The notes beneath the pieces are model-generated. The model saw only the letters and a list, made by a program, of their open reading frames with translations. It was not told the DNA's origin and ran no database searches. Shown here piece by piece: positions 27,015-35,129 of a stretch of DNA of 64,000 nucleotides. A program made the position numbers and the translations under genes. This DNA comes from Flavobacterium sp. 245 (GTDB lineage Bacteria > Bacteroidota > Bacteroidia > Flavobacteriales > Flavobacteriaceae), in the NCBI RefSeq assembly GCF_004362055.1, contig NZ_SNXB01000014.1:1-64000 (forward strand). The letters are read 5' to 3'. Positions within the stretch are counted from its first letter, which is position 1. Each line of letters opens with the position of its first letter.

Positions 27015-29408
27015 TTACTCTGGTTTAACAACCGCCGGTGCTAAACTATCTTTTACAACAGCCAAACTATCTTTTACTGGTGCAGTTTGGATTGCCGGCA
27101 GTGGCGCTGTGTATCTTTTTATTTTTTGCTGAATTAAAACGGCATCATTTAATACAAATGGAGTTGGCATCATCCAGTCGCTTCTTGGTTTTACTTTAAG
27201 CAATGGATTTGTCATTAAATCGAAAGAACTTTCAATTAAATCCATATCAAAAATAGATGATTTATTGATGTAAAACTCCATTTCAAGAGGTTCGTTGCCA
27301 ACAACATAGTAACATAAGATTTTTGCGCCTTCACGTTCAAGTCGATTTGTTCTTGCACCCGATTCTGTAACGCCGTTTGCCTTGAAGTTGTAAAAAGTCA
27401 TTTTTGGATTTGCAAAAATGTCATAACGGTTTACTTTACGGTTTGGCGTTATTCTAATTTTTAAATATCGTTTATTTCCTATTACACTGTCTCGTAAAAA
27501 AGAAATTGTAGGCTTTGGAACATCAACAACAGGCGCGATTGCGCTATAAGTAAAACCAGAATTGTATTTGCTGGCAAGCGGAAGACTGTTTAAGCCAACA
27601 GCTTTTTGATTTGTTTCTCCTAAATACGATTTTGTCCATTCGTCTAAGTTAACATCGTATGTTGTCCAAACTGCAGAATTGGTATTCGCATTGTAAACAT
27701 ATAATAAACTGTTCGATTTTGCTTTTCCGTGTTCGTATCCAGAATGATAGCCGGCATAGATGAAAAAGCCAATTGAAACCGCAAAAAATAACATTGTCCA
27801 AATCCCTTTTTTGATAAAAGCTCCAAAAATTGGAAGCAATAATCCGAAAGCTAAAACGGTTAGAATGGCACTTCCAAAAAGAATTTTTAAACCTAAACCA
27901 ATTGGGAACATTACAATAAATGGCGCAATGATTATTAAAGCCGGTATAGAGAATAGTAAATTTACGCCTAAAATGTTATGTCCTGTGAGAACGTAAATTC
28001 CAAATAAAATTATTCCGAAATAAACTGGAACGATCAAGAATCCGGCTCCAACTAAACTATTTGCGATAAAGGCATTTATAATAATCCAAAGAAGCAATGC
28101 AGTCACAAAATGATTCATTGTTGATTTTGGATCAGAAAAATGGTGATAGAATGCAAAGCAAATGGCAATGCTCAGGGTTACAAACGCGCCAATATAAGCG
28201 TGACCGTTATAAGTGAATCCATTGAGCATATCTGAATACTGCGGATATATTTCCAGAACAATTTTCCAACCTAAAAAAGTTACTAATCCAGCAATAATTA
28301 CCGCTCCTAAAAGTGGCACAAAACCTTTGAAAATCTCTCTGAAATTGATGATGTGTTTTGCTTTTCCGATAAAAATAAAAAGAATAAGTAATCCTAAAGC
28401 AATTATTGTCATTGGTGTTACCCAAGAAAACGGATAATTGATAAAAGAAAACGGAACGCTAAAATAAACATCGTCTTCGGCAGCATCTGTGGCATTCAAA
28501 TCAGCATTTGATAAATATTTCAACAAAGGCATCAAATACGATCCCTGATGTGCCAATGTTGTTTTGTTTAAATGTTGTACATCATCTTGTTGCGTATGAT
28601 AATTGTAATGTCCATCGATAAAAGCAAAATTAAAGCCTTGAATTTTGCCTTGCTCTCTAAAAACAGTTAAATCAGTGTCATTTGGAAGCATTTTATAAAT
28701 GCTGTACATCAATGAATTTGAAACCGGATATGCTGCTTTTGCATTCGAAAACTCTTTTACAAGGGCTTTGTTTCCTTTGTTGGTTTCCATCAGCATATAA
28801 CTTGGTCCAGATGATCCTCTTGCTTCAAAATTAAGGACTAGTCCAACATCTTTTGCCCAAGGATGTTTGTTTACAAAAAGTGAAGCTCCGTTTAGACCTA
28901 ATTCCTCAGCATCAGAAAATAGAATTATAATATCATTTTTATGAGGTTGTTTTGCATATAAAAAAGCACGAATACCTTCAAGAATAGTGGCAACTCCAGA
29001 AGCATCATCACTTGCGCCTTTTGAAAAAGAATGTGGTGCACTGTCGTAATGTGAAAGAAGCAAAAGTGCTTTTGAGTTGTCAGTTCCCTTTATGCGAGCC
29101 AGAATATTTTTAGATTTTACTAAAAGCCCTCTGTCGTTAAGTGTAAAACCTTCTTGAGTTGAGGTTTCTAGACCTATTCTGTTTAGTTCAAGTTTTAAAT
29201 AATTTGCTACTAATTCATGATTGGTTGACCCTACATAATGCGGTTTTTGCGCAATTATTTCTACCTGATTCAAGGCTCTTTCTGTCGAGAATTCTGCCAA
29301 AGCTTCCTCTTCCCGCGAGATAAATTGTGGCATCATTGTGGCATAAATAATGCCCAAAATGCCTAATACACAAAGAAATCCAAGAATTGAGGTGGGGTTT
29401 TTTTTCAT
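27015..29408 (-). CDS. M28-family metallopeptidase with C-terminal membrane domain
   Basis: 797 residues. One N-terminal membrane segment (about 8-26) is followed by an M28 aminopeptidase domain (about 40-310) with zinc ligands in SH120YD, GASDD (134-135) and DAEE (168-169). Then come about nine transmembrane segments (about 320-580) and a C-terminal extracytoplasmic domain. This layout is that of ER metallopeptidase 1-like bacterial proteins. The last residues are a repeated VKDSLA motif. It lies 11 bases downstream of the small zinc-ribbon gene, so the two are probably co-transcribed. Confidence 0.9.
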   Translation of the reverse strand: MKKNPTSILGFLCVLGILGIIYATMMPQFISREEEALAEFSTERALNQVEIIAQKPHYVGSTNHELVANYLKLELNRIGLETSTQEGFTLNDRGLLVKSKNILARIKGTDNSKALLLLSHYDSAPHSFSKGASDDASGVATILEGIRAFLYAKQPHKNDIIILFSDAEELGLNGASLFVNKHPWAKDVGLVLNFEARGSSGPSYMLMETNKGNKALVKEFSNAKAAYPVSNSLMYSIYKMLPNDTDLTVFREQGKIQGFNFAFIDGHYNYHTQQDDVQHLNKTTLAHQGSYLMPLLKYLSNADLNATDAAEDDVYFSVPFSFINYPFSWVTPMTIIALGLLILFIFIGKAKHIINFREIFKGFVPLLGAVIIAGLVTFLGWKIVLEIYPQYSDMLNGFTYNGHAYIGAFVTLSIAICFAFYHHFSDPKSTMNHFVTALLLWIIINAFIANSLVGAGFLIVPVYFGIILFGIYVLTGHNILGVNLLFSIPALIIIAPFIVMFPIGLGLKILFGSAILTVLAFGLLLPIFGAFIKKGIWTMLFFAVSIGFFIYAGYHSGYEHGKAKSNSLLYVYNANTNSAVWTTYDVNLDEWTKSYLGETNQKAVGLNSLPLASKYNSGFTYSAIAPVVDVPKPTISFLRDSVIGNKRYLKIRITPNRKVNRYDIFANPKMTFYNFKANGVTESGARTNRLEREGAKILCYYVVGNEPLEMEFYINKSSIFDMDLIESSFDLMTNPLLKVKPRSDWMMPTPFVLNDAVLIQQKIKRYTAPLPAIQTAPVKDSLAVVKDSLAPAVVKPE

Positions 29409-29419
29409 GATGAATCGTA

Positions 29420-29767
29420 CTATATTTCTTTTTTAACTAGCATAAAATAATCGTTGTCCAAGGAACGGTATCCTTGGTCGTACAGGAAATAGTAGGTATT
29501 CCCTGTTTTGGTCTGCAAGATATTGGTAAAGAAATCAAAATCAAAACCTTTATTTATCATTTTTTCCCGCGTTGCTTTCGATTTTCCTTCTGAATTTAAT
29601 TCAGCCAAAATACGGTAATTTTTGCGTAATTTATTGTTTACATTCCGCATAAAATTGGTGGTATCTTTATTTATTTTATTGTTGTAGGTATTTCGGCAGC
29701 TGTCTGAACAGAATTTTTTGTCTTCACGGCCAACAATTTTTTCGGAACATTCGAGGCAAGTCTTCAT
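29420..29767 (-). CDS. Small zinc-ribbon protein
   Basis: 115 residues. The N-terminus MKTCLECSEKIVGREDKKFCSDSCRNTYNN has two CxxC-like pairs (C4/C7 and C20/C24) that form a treble-clef or ribbon zinc site. The rest is Lys/Asn-rich and helical, then YYFLYDQGYRSLDNDYFMLV. Conserved in flavobacteria but of unknown function as far as I can tell. Its ATG overlaps the stop of the upstream GNAT-nitrilase gene by 4 bases (ATGA), which points to translational coupling. Confidence 0.82.
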   Translation of the reverse strand: MKTCLECSEKIVGREDKKFCSDSCRNTYNNKINKDTTNFMRNVNNKLRKNYRILAELNSEGKSKATREKMINKGFDFDFFTNILQTKTGNTYYFLYDQGYRSLDNDYFMLVKKEI

Positions 29768-31293
29768 GAATTAAGTTTTTTAATTTCGTATAAATCTGTT
29801 CTTCTGTCTTTTAAAGTATGAACACTTCCGTGTTCGTGAAGCTCTTTTAGCAAATTTAAATCAACATCAACAATTAACGTCATTTCTGTATTTGGGGTTG
29901 CTTCGGCTTTGATTCCGTTGCTTGGAAAAGCAAAATCGGATGGCGTAAATACCGATGCTTGTGCATATTGAATATCCATATTATTCACTTTCGGAAGATT
30001 TCCAACACATCCTGCAATTGCGACATAACATTCGTTTTCAATTGCACGTGCCTGTGAACAGTGTTTTACACGAGTATATCCGTTTTGAGTATCGGTTAAA
30101 AATGGCACAAATAAAATATTCATTCCTTCATCTGCCAAAAGCCTTGAAAGCTCAGGAAACTCGACATCATAACAAATTAAAATCCCAATTTTACCACAAT
30201 CAGTATCAAAGGTTCTAAATTCTGAGCCGCCTTTCATTCCCCAATGCACTACTTCGTTTGGCGTGATATGAATTTTAGTGTACATTTCTGAAGTTCCATC
30301 TCTTTTACATAAAAAACCAACATTGTATAAATTCCCATTTTCCAGATACGGCATACTTCCCGTTATAATATTGATGTTGTATGAAATGGAAAGTTCTTGG
30401 AAACGTTTTCTGACCGGTTCAGTATGGCGCGCCAGCTCTCTAATAGCTTCTGCTTCAGATAAGTGATTGTAATCGGCCATTAATGGCGCGATGAAAAGTT
30501 CTGGAAATAAAGCAAAGTCGCTTCCATAACCAGAAACCACATCAATAAAAAATTCAGCTTGCTCAAAAAATTCTTCCAGATTATTAAGGGGGCGCATTTG
30601 CCATTGAATTAACCCAAGCCGAATAACGCTTTTTTCAAGATTGATCAGTTTTGGACTTTCGTCGTAATAAATGTTGTTCCATTCCAGCAAAACAGCAAAT
30701 TCTTTTGATTCTTCGTCGCCTTCTAAATAATTTTTGATGATTCTTATAACGTGAAAATCGTTGCTGAGCTGAAAAGAGAGAACCGGATCATATAATTCTT
30801 TGTGTTTTACCTTTTCGATGTAATTTTTTGGACTCAGTTTTTTGGAATGCTGTGCGTAATTCGGAATTCTTCCTGCAAAAACAATTGCTTTTAAATTCAA
30901 TTGTTCGCAAAGTTCTTTACGTGCATCATATAATCTGCGGCCTAATCGCAGTCCGCGGTAATTTGGATGAATAAAAACATCAATTCCGTATAAAATTTCT
31001 CCATTGGAATTATGTGTTGAGAAAGTGTAGTCGCCAAGAATCTGACTATAATTATGCTTTTTGTCAACGAGTTTTTCATCAACAATAAGCGATAATGCTG
31101 ATCCTACCACTATGCCGTCTACCAAGATCACTAGTTGTCCTTCTGGAAAAATAGCCAATAATTTTTCAATATCTTCAGATTGCCAATATGAATTCGCCAT
31201 TTCAGGATAAGACTGAATCATCGAATTTTTTAGCTGTTTGTAGTCTTCGATTTCCAAGTTACGAAGTTCAACTTTATTAATTTTTGTTTGCAT
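29764..31293 (-). CDS. GNAT acetyltransferase-carbon-nitrogen hydrolase fusion
   Basis: 509 residues in two domains. Residues about 1-210 are a GNAT domain (GIDVFIHPNYRGLRLGRRLYDARKELC holds the acetyl-CoA loop). Residues about 220-505 are a nitrilase-superfamily domain whose Glu-Lys-Cys triad is seen in FALFPELFIAP, KIHITPNE and LICYDVEFPE. The fusion is known in many bacteria and is usually annotated as a bifunctional protein of unknown substrate. The start at 31293 gives MQTKINKVELRNLEIEDY, a normal GNAT beginning. Confidence 0.92.
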   Translation of the reverse strand: MQTKINKVELRNLEIEDYKQLKNSMIQSYPEMANSYWQSEDIEKLLAIFPEGQLVILVDGIVVGSALSLIVDEKLVDKKHNYSQILGDYTFSTHNSNGEILYGIDVFIHPNYRGLRLGRRLYDARKELCEQLNLKAIVFAGRIPNYAQHSKKLSPKNYIEKVKHKELYDPVLSFQLSNDFHVIRIIKNYLEGDEESKEFAVLLEWNNIYYDESPKLINLEKSVIRLGLIQWQMRPLNNLEEFFEQAEFFIDVVSGYGSDFALFPELFIAPLMADYNHLSEAEAIRELARHTEPVRKRFQELSISYNINIITGSMPYLENGNLYNVGFLCKRDGTSEMYTKIHITPNEVVHWGMKGGSEFRTFDTDCGKIGILICYDVEFPELSRLLADEGMNILFVPFLTDTQNGYTRVKHCSQARAIENECYVAIAGCVGNLPKVNNMDIQYAQASVFTPSDFAFPSNGIKAEATPNTEMTLIVDVDLNLLKELHEHGSVHTLKDRRTDLYEIKKLNS

Positions 31294-31342
31294 ATCGTAG
31301 GATTTATCTCAAATATACAAAAATATTTCCATTTGCAAACGC

Positions 31343-31384
31343 TTACAAATAGTTACAATCGAAAGTAAATAGTTTACAACCGAA
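31343..31384. promoter_or_regulatory. Phased TTACAA direct repeats, putative operator
   Basis: TTACAA occurs at 31343, 31353 and 31374, i.e. 10 and 21 bases apart. The last two lie in a longer direct repeat: AAATAGTTACAATCGAA (31347-31363) and AAATAGTTTACAACCGAA (31367-31384). The site is between the divergent GNAT-nitrilase and ssb genes. A regulator binding one face of the helix is inferred. Confidence 0.45.
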
Positions 31385-31465
31385 TATTTTAGCAATGGCG
31401 TCACAACTTTGCATTGTTGAATTTGATCAACGAATTTTTATAAGAACATTTAAAAAGTATACGCC

Positions 31466-31798
31466 ATGAATGCAATGAAAAACAGAGTACAATTAATTGG
31501 TAACGTAGGTAACGATCCAGAAATTAAAACATTAGAAAGCGGTAAAAAGCTTGCGCACTTAACTATCGCAACAAACGAAATTTACAGAAATGACAAAGGT
31601 GAAAAAGTAACACAGACGGAATGGCATCGCGTTACGGCTTGGGGGAAAACAGCTGAAATTATCGAAAAATTTGTTGTCAAGGGAAAAGAAGTGGCTTTAG
31701 AAGGAAAGCTGACCCACAAAAGTTATGATGACAAAAACGGAGAAAAAAAGTACATTACCGAAGTTGTTGTAAACGAAATTTTATTGCTTAGTAAATAA
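31466..31798 (+). CDS. ssb: Single-stranded DNA-binding protein, short form
   Basis: 110 residues covering the OB fold only: NRVQLIGNVGNDPEIKTLESGKKLAHLTIATNE, TEWHRVTAWGKTAEIIEKFV, GKEVALEGKLTHKSYDDKNGEKKYITEVV. It ends directly after the fold at LLLSK and lacks the flexible linker and acidic DDxxPF tip that recruits repair and replication proteins in full-length SSB. It is probably an accessory SSB. Flavobacteria usually also encode a longer copy elsewhere. Confidence 0.92.
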   Translation: MNAMKNRVQLIGNVGNDPEIKTLESGKKLAHLTIATNEIYRNDKGEKVTQTEWHRVTAWGKTAEIIEKFVVKGKEVALEGKLTHKSYDDKNGEKKYITEVVVNEILLLSK

Positions 31799-31817
31799 TC
31801 TTTGATTGAATGAAGCA

Positions 31818-31850
31818 AAACCCGACAGGTTTTTGAAACCTGTCGGGTTT
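31818..31850. terminator. Terminator / palindrome AAACCCGACAGGTTT
   Basis: A perfect 15-bp inverted repeat with loop TTG between convergent ssb and DUF2461 genes. The same AACCTGTCGGGTT-type palindrome is, from memory, widely scattered in flavobacterial genomes, so it may be a dispersed element used as a terminator. Confidence 0.88.
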
Positions 31851-31871
31851 AATTGTGTCGCCTAAAAATAG

Positions 31872-32564
31872 TTATAGAACCGAAGCCCCATTTATATCAG
31901 TAGTAAGCACTTCGCTCATATAATCAAAAAAGGGTCTCATGTTTTTAAATGCATCTAAAGCTTGCTCAAGAAAAAGTGGACTTAATACTTCTTCATCTGA
32001 AAAACGTTTTATAACCAAAAATTGTTTGAAACGAAGTAAATCAATTGCTGGATGATCCACTTCGAAGCCTTTTGGTTTTGTTTTCAGCTGCTCACCTTGT
32101 AAAGTTCCGAAGTTGCTGATGAAAGATTTTGCATTCAATATTTCCTGAAAAGTTTCAGGATCTCTTGCGAATTCTGCTCTTATTCGCTTTAAATCTTCGG
32201 CATTTGGTCCCCAAAATCCTCCAGCGAAAAAACTATTTCCTTTTTCTAAATGAAAATAATAACCGCCGCGTCTGGCAGCAGTTGCACGCGTAAAACTGCC
32301 TCCCCAAAATGTTTTAAAAGGAGTTTTATCTTTGGAAAAACGAATATCGCGATAAATTCTGTAGACGCTTTTTTTGCCAGAACTAGTTTCAAGAACATCA
32401 GTTTTAGAAAGCTCATGAAGAAGGGCGCCTGCAAAAGTTTCAATATGATTTAATTCGATTAAATATTCTGGTTTATGTGCATCAAACCAAGGTTTGTTAT
32501 TGTTTTCTTTCAGCTGACATAAAAATTCCAGACTGGATTTTGGAATTATGATTTGGTTTTCCAT
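31872..32564 (-). CDS. DUF2461 domain protein
   Basis: 230 residues of the DUF2461 family: FLCQLKENNNKPWFDAHKPEY near the N-terminus, YRIYRDIRFSKDKTPFKTFWGGSF and YYFHLEKGNSFFAGGFWGP in the centre. This is a single-domain cytosolic protein of unknown function. It is flanked by terminators on both sides and is therefore a single-gene unit. Confidence 0.9.
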   Translation of the reverse strand: MENQIIIPKSSLEFLCQLKENNNKPWFDAHKPEYLIELNHIETFAGALLHELSKTDVLETSSGKKSVYRIYRDIRFSKDKTPFKTFWGGSFTRATAARRGGYYFHLEKGNSFFAGGFWGPNAEDLKRIRAEFARDPETFQEILNAKSFISNFGTLQGEQLKTKPKGFEVDHPAIDLLRFKQFLVIKRFSDEEVLSPLFLEQALDAFKNMRPFFDYMSEVLTTDINGASVL

Positions 32565-32612
32565 ATAAATTTAGAGTCTTTTAAATTGCAACAAGTCTGC
32601 AATTTAAAACTA

Positions 32613-32645
32613 AAAAACCCACTAGAAAAATCTGGTGGGTTTTTG
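32613..32645 (-). terminator. Terminator after the small Cys/Lys-rich gene
   Basis: AAAAACCCACTAG and CTGGTGGGTTTTT pair around AAAAAT. It lies 10 bases beyond the stop of the 61-residue gene, which supports that gene being real. Confidence 0.8.
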
Positions 32646-32654
32646 TATATTTTG

Positions 32655-32840
32655 TTAAGCAGTTTTTTTGAATAAATCAAACATCGGACAACGTGAACAA
32701 CGTTTCTTCTCACTTTTTTTGTATTTCTCACAACAAGAAGATTTACAGTTTTCCAACTTCTTAATGTTCTCAAGGATAGCTTTATTCTTTTTTTTCTTTT
32801 TATCCTTTTTCTTGTCCTTGTCTTTTTCTTTCTTGCCCAA
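32655..32840 (-). CDS. Small Lys-rich, Cys-containing protein
   Basis: 61 residues. The first 20 are almost only Lys, Asp and Glu, and the rest holds five cysteines (C32, C36, C37, C48, C51) as CKSSCC and CSRC, a plausible metal or Fe-S site. An exact -7 box TATATTTG precedes the ATG by 27 bases, and a rho-independent terminator follows the stop, so expression is likely. Ferritin lies just upstream on the same strand. I do not recognise a named family; a link to iron is speculation. Confidence 0.65.
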   Translation of the reverse strand: MGKKEKDKDKKKDKKKKKNKAILENIKKLENCKSSCCEKYKKSEKKRCSRCPMFDLFKKTA

Positions 32841-32867
32841 TTTTCCTCTGTATTATAAAAACAGTGG

Positions 32868-32875
32868 CAAATATA
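32868..32875 (-). promoter_or_regulatory. Putative -7 box for the small Cys/Lys-rich gene
   Basis: Minus strand TATATTTG, an exact TAnnTTTG match 27 bases before the ATG at 32840. Confidence 0.45.
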
Positions 32876-32879
32876 TATC

Positions 32880-32923
32880 AAAAAAGTTATTTTTAAGTAT
32901 TCTAAATAAACTTTAACTTTTTT
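32880..32923 (-). terminator. AT-only hairpin at the ferritin stop
   Basis: AAAAAAGTTA (32880-32889) and TAACTTTTTT (32914-32923) are perfect complements. The stem is almost all A/T, so termination may be partial. Confidence 0.45.
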
Positions 32924-33440
32924 ATTTTGGGTTGATAGCAATCGAGCTGGTAACTGTTAATTGCTGAATATCACGGTCGAATAAATAAAGTCCGCCTTTA
33001 TCTTCACCAATCAAGTTGATTTTATCCAAAATTGATTTAGCTGTAGCTTCTTCTTCGATTTGTTCAGAAACGTACCATTGCAAGAAATTATGTGTTGCAT
33101 AGTCTTTTTCTTCAAAAGTTATGTGCACTAATTCATTGATAGATTTTGAAACAAAAAGTTCATGATTGTAAAGCTCTTCAAACATTTCTTTAAAAGTAGA
33201 ATATGTTATTTTAGGGGCTTTTAGATCTGTAATTAGAGCGTGTCCTCCGCGTTCATTTACGTACTTAATTAATTTAAGCATGTGTGCACGCTCTTCATCT
33301 GACTGTGTGTACATGAATTGAGCAATTCCCTCTAATCCGTGTACTTCAGCCCAACAAGCCATAGAAAGATAAGTTTGCGAAGATTCTGCTTCTATGCGAA
33401 TTTGCTTGTTTAAAGCTGTTTCAATATTTTTTGATAGCAT
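32922..33440 (-). CDS. Ferritin
   Basis: 172 residues, the length of bacterial FtnA. The ferroxidase ligands are all present: E17, E50, H53, E94, Q127 and E130, with Y24 nearby. It lacks the haem-binding methionine pattern of bacterioferritin. It stores iron as a 24-mer in the cytosol. An exact -7 box lies 25 bases before the start. No Fur box was recognised. Confidence 0.95.
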   Translation of the reverse strand: MLSKNIETALNKQIRIEAESSQTYLSMACWAEVHGLEGIAQFMYTQSDEERAHMLKLIKYVNERGGHALITDLKAPKITYSTFKEMFEELYNHELFVSKSINELVHITFEEKDYATHNFLQWYVSEQIEEEATAKSILDKINLIGEDKGGLYLFDRDIQQLTVTSSIAINPK

Positions 33441-33465
33441 AATGATGTCTTTTTTGTAAAATTAA

Positions 33466-33473
33466 CAAAAATA
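33466..33473 (-). promoter_or_regulatory. Putative -7 box for ferritin
   Basis: Minus strand TATTTTTG, an exact TAnnTTTG match 25 bases before the ATG at 33440. Confidence 0.45.
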
Positions 33474-33534
33474 ATCCATTCCGCTTTTTAGAAATGGCTA
33501 AAACATCAGACATTTGGATTGATTCTCAATAAAT

Positions 33535-34971
33535 TTAATTTCTGTTCAATGGAAGAGATTTTGAAAATATTGCTTTGTTAATAATTGGATTTCCAGCACT
33601 TTGATCCATAAAGCCATCGGTGAATTTGCGCATGATGTAGCTTTTTGAAACAGTGTCATAATATCCTAAAATGTAAAAATCGGTTACTTTTAGAATACTG
33701 ATCATCGCAATGTTTTTGCTGGTACTCATAAAATAATTTAGATTATCAATTGCCAAAGGTTCAATTTGACTATCCTTTACAAACTCAAAATCAGAATTTA
33801 TTGCTGTGTCAAAGAACACCATTTTGCTTGCATTTTGTACATTATTAAAACCGTCGCCATAATTTACACTCAGAGATTGATAGGAAGCAAATCCACCAAA
33901 AGTTACAAAAGTATATTGCCTGTTTTTGAAAGCCGAAAGTGTTGCATTTACAGTTGATAATTGTTTTAGGAATTTGGCTGTTGTTTTTAATTTCTGAGGT
34001 TTTTCGCCGTTTACCTGTAAAAACATTGGTGAGTTTTTAAAACTGATCGTGTCGTTTTTTGAAACCGAAATATTTTTTATGCTTTTACCCGAATCAAAAT
34101 CTTTCAGACTGAACAGAAGCTGTTCGCTGTTTGCACTAATTTGATAGAGCTTATTTTCAAGATAAAATGAGTTTGTAGTTTTTGGTCCTGTTTGCGTGTC
34201 GGGCGTGTCAAAAATTTTCTCCATGACCTCATTAGTTTGCATATTTAGACTAAAAACCTGAGTATGTTTTGTGTTGTAATCAAATGTTAGAATAATTCGT
34301 TCGTCCAGAACATACATTTTGCTTTTCTTTTCGGTTTTGTCCAAAGCAGAAAAATCGTCGGTTTCCATTTTTTCAATCGGGTAGTGGTATTGAACAAGTG
34401 CGCTGAAAGAAACAGCCTGACCTCTTTCATTTTGAAAAGAAAACGGTGTGAAATTGAACATTTTTATTTCGCATTTATCATTTTTAAATTGAAATAAAAG
34501 CAGATGCTCCTGATCTTTTTCTTTGGAAAGAACATAAAATGTATTGTTTTTCTGGAAAGAAGTAATAATGTTTCCTGTATTTGCTGGAAAATCAAAACTT
34601 AAAGCATTTGATGTTTTTGTTTCCAGATTGTATTTTATTATGCGGATATTTTTGTGATTATCAGACCCCCAATAAAGTGTTGGGTTTCCATCTTCGCCAA
34701 AGCTATAACCCATCATCACTCTCTTTTGTTCAGCTCTAAGAGTATCTTTAAACTGATTTGATAGAAACAGAGATTTATTATATTTTAAAATATTGATTGT
34801 TTTATTGTCAGAAGCAAAAACAAATACTTCATGAGTTTTGATGTTTTCGGCATTTATAAGCTGGCCATTCTCTGAAGGTTTATTTAAATTTAGAACAGAA
34901 GAATTTAATATAGTCTGGCTGAACAATATTGATTGCGAAAGCAGAAGAAGGAAAAGCAGTATTTTTTTCAT
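33535..34971 (-). CDS. Secreted protein of unknown function, paralogue A
   Basis: 478 residues with a signal peptide (MKKILLFLLLLSQSILFS-Q). The mature part is beta-rich with short repeated strands, suggesting a propeller-like or beta-sandwich fold. It is clearly paralogous to the 460-residue protein at 36390: shared blocks include EVFVFA, GYSFxEDGNPTLYW, KNDTIxFKNSP, FLKQLS and LGYYDxxxKxYxxRKFTDG. No named family is recognised. An exact -7 box TAATTTTG lies 23 bases upstream. The OmpA gene lies between the two paralogues. Confidence 0.75.
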   Translation of the reverse strand: MKKILLFLLLLSQSILFSQTILNSSVLNLNKPSENGQLINAENIKTHEVFVFASDNKTINILKYNKSLFLSNQFKDTLRAEQKRVMMGYSFGEDGNPTLYWGSDNHKNIRIIKYNLETKTSNALSFDFPANTGNIITSFQKNNTFYVLSKEKDQEHLLLFQFKNDKCEIKMFNFTPFSFQNERGQAVSFSALVQYHYPIEKMETDDFSALDKTEKKSKMYVLDERIILTFDYNTKHTQVFSLNMQTNEVMEKIFDTPDTQTGPKTTNSFYLENKLYQISANSEQLLFSLKDFDSGKSIKNISVSKNDTISFKNSPMFLQVNGEKPQKLKTTAKFLKQLSTVNATLSAFKNRQYTFVTFGGFASYQSLSVNYGDGFNNVQNASKMVFFDTAINSDFEFVKDSQIEPLAIDNLNYFMSTSKNIAMISILKVTDFYILGYYDTVSKSYIMRKFTDGFMDQSAGNPIINKAIFSKSLPLNRN

Positions 34972-34994
34972 TAGGATTTGGTCGGATATATTTT

Positions 34995-35002
34995 CAAAAT
35001 TA
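34995..35002 (-). promoter_or_regulatory. Putative -7 box for paralogue A
   Basis: Minus strand TAATTTTG, an exact TAnnTTTG match before the ATG at 34971. Confidence 0.4.
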
Positions 35003-35079
35003 ATGAAATAAAATGATTTTTTGCAAAAGGAAAAATTTAGTAGCTACTTGAACAATTTTCTATTTTCCGAATTATAAAA

Positions 35080-35107
35080 AAGCCCCAAAGAAATTTCTTT
35101 GAGGCTT
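35080..35107 (-). terminator. Terminator after the OmpA gene
   Basis: AAGCCCCAAAGAAATTTCTTTGAGGCTT folds as a stem with one mismatch directly beyond the OmpA stop, followed on the minus strand by a T-run. Confidence 0.75.
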
Positions 35108-35129
35108 CAGTTTTGAAATAGGAAAGAGA

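Noticed and set aside
32546-32941. 131-residue Lys-rich minus-strand ORF covering the 61-residue gene
   Set aside because: It is out of frame with the five-cysteine protein, reads through two hairpins and encodes a Lys/Arg run typical of frame-shifted A-rich sequence.
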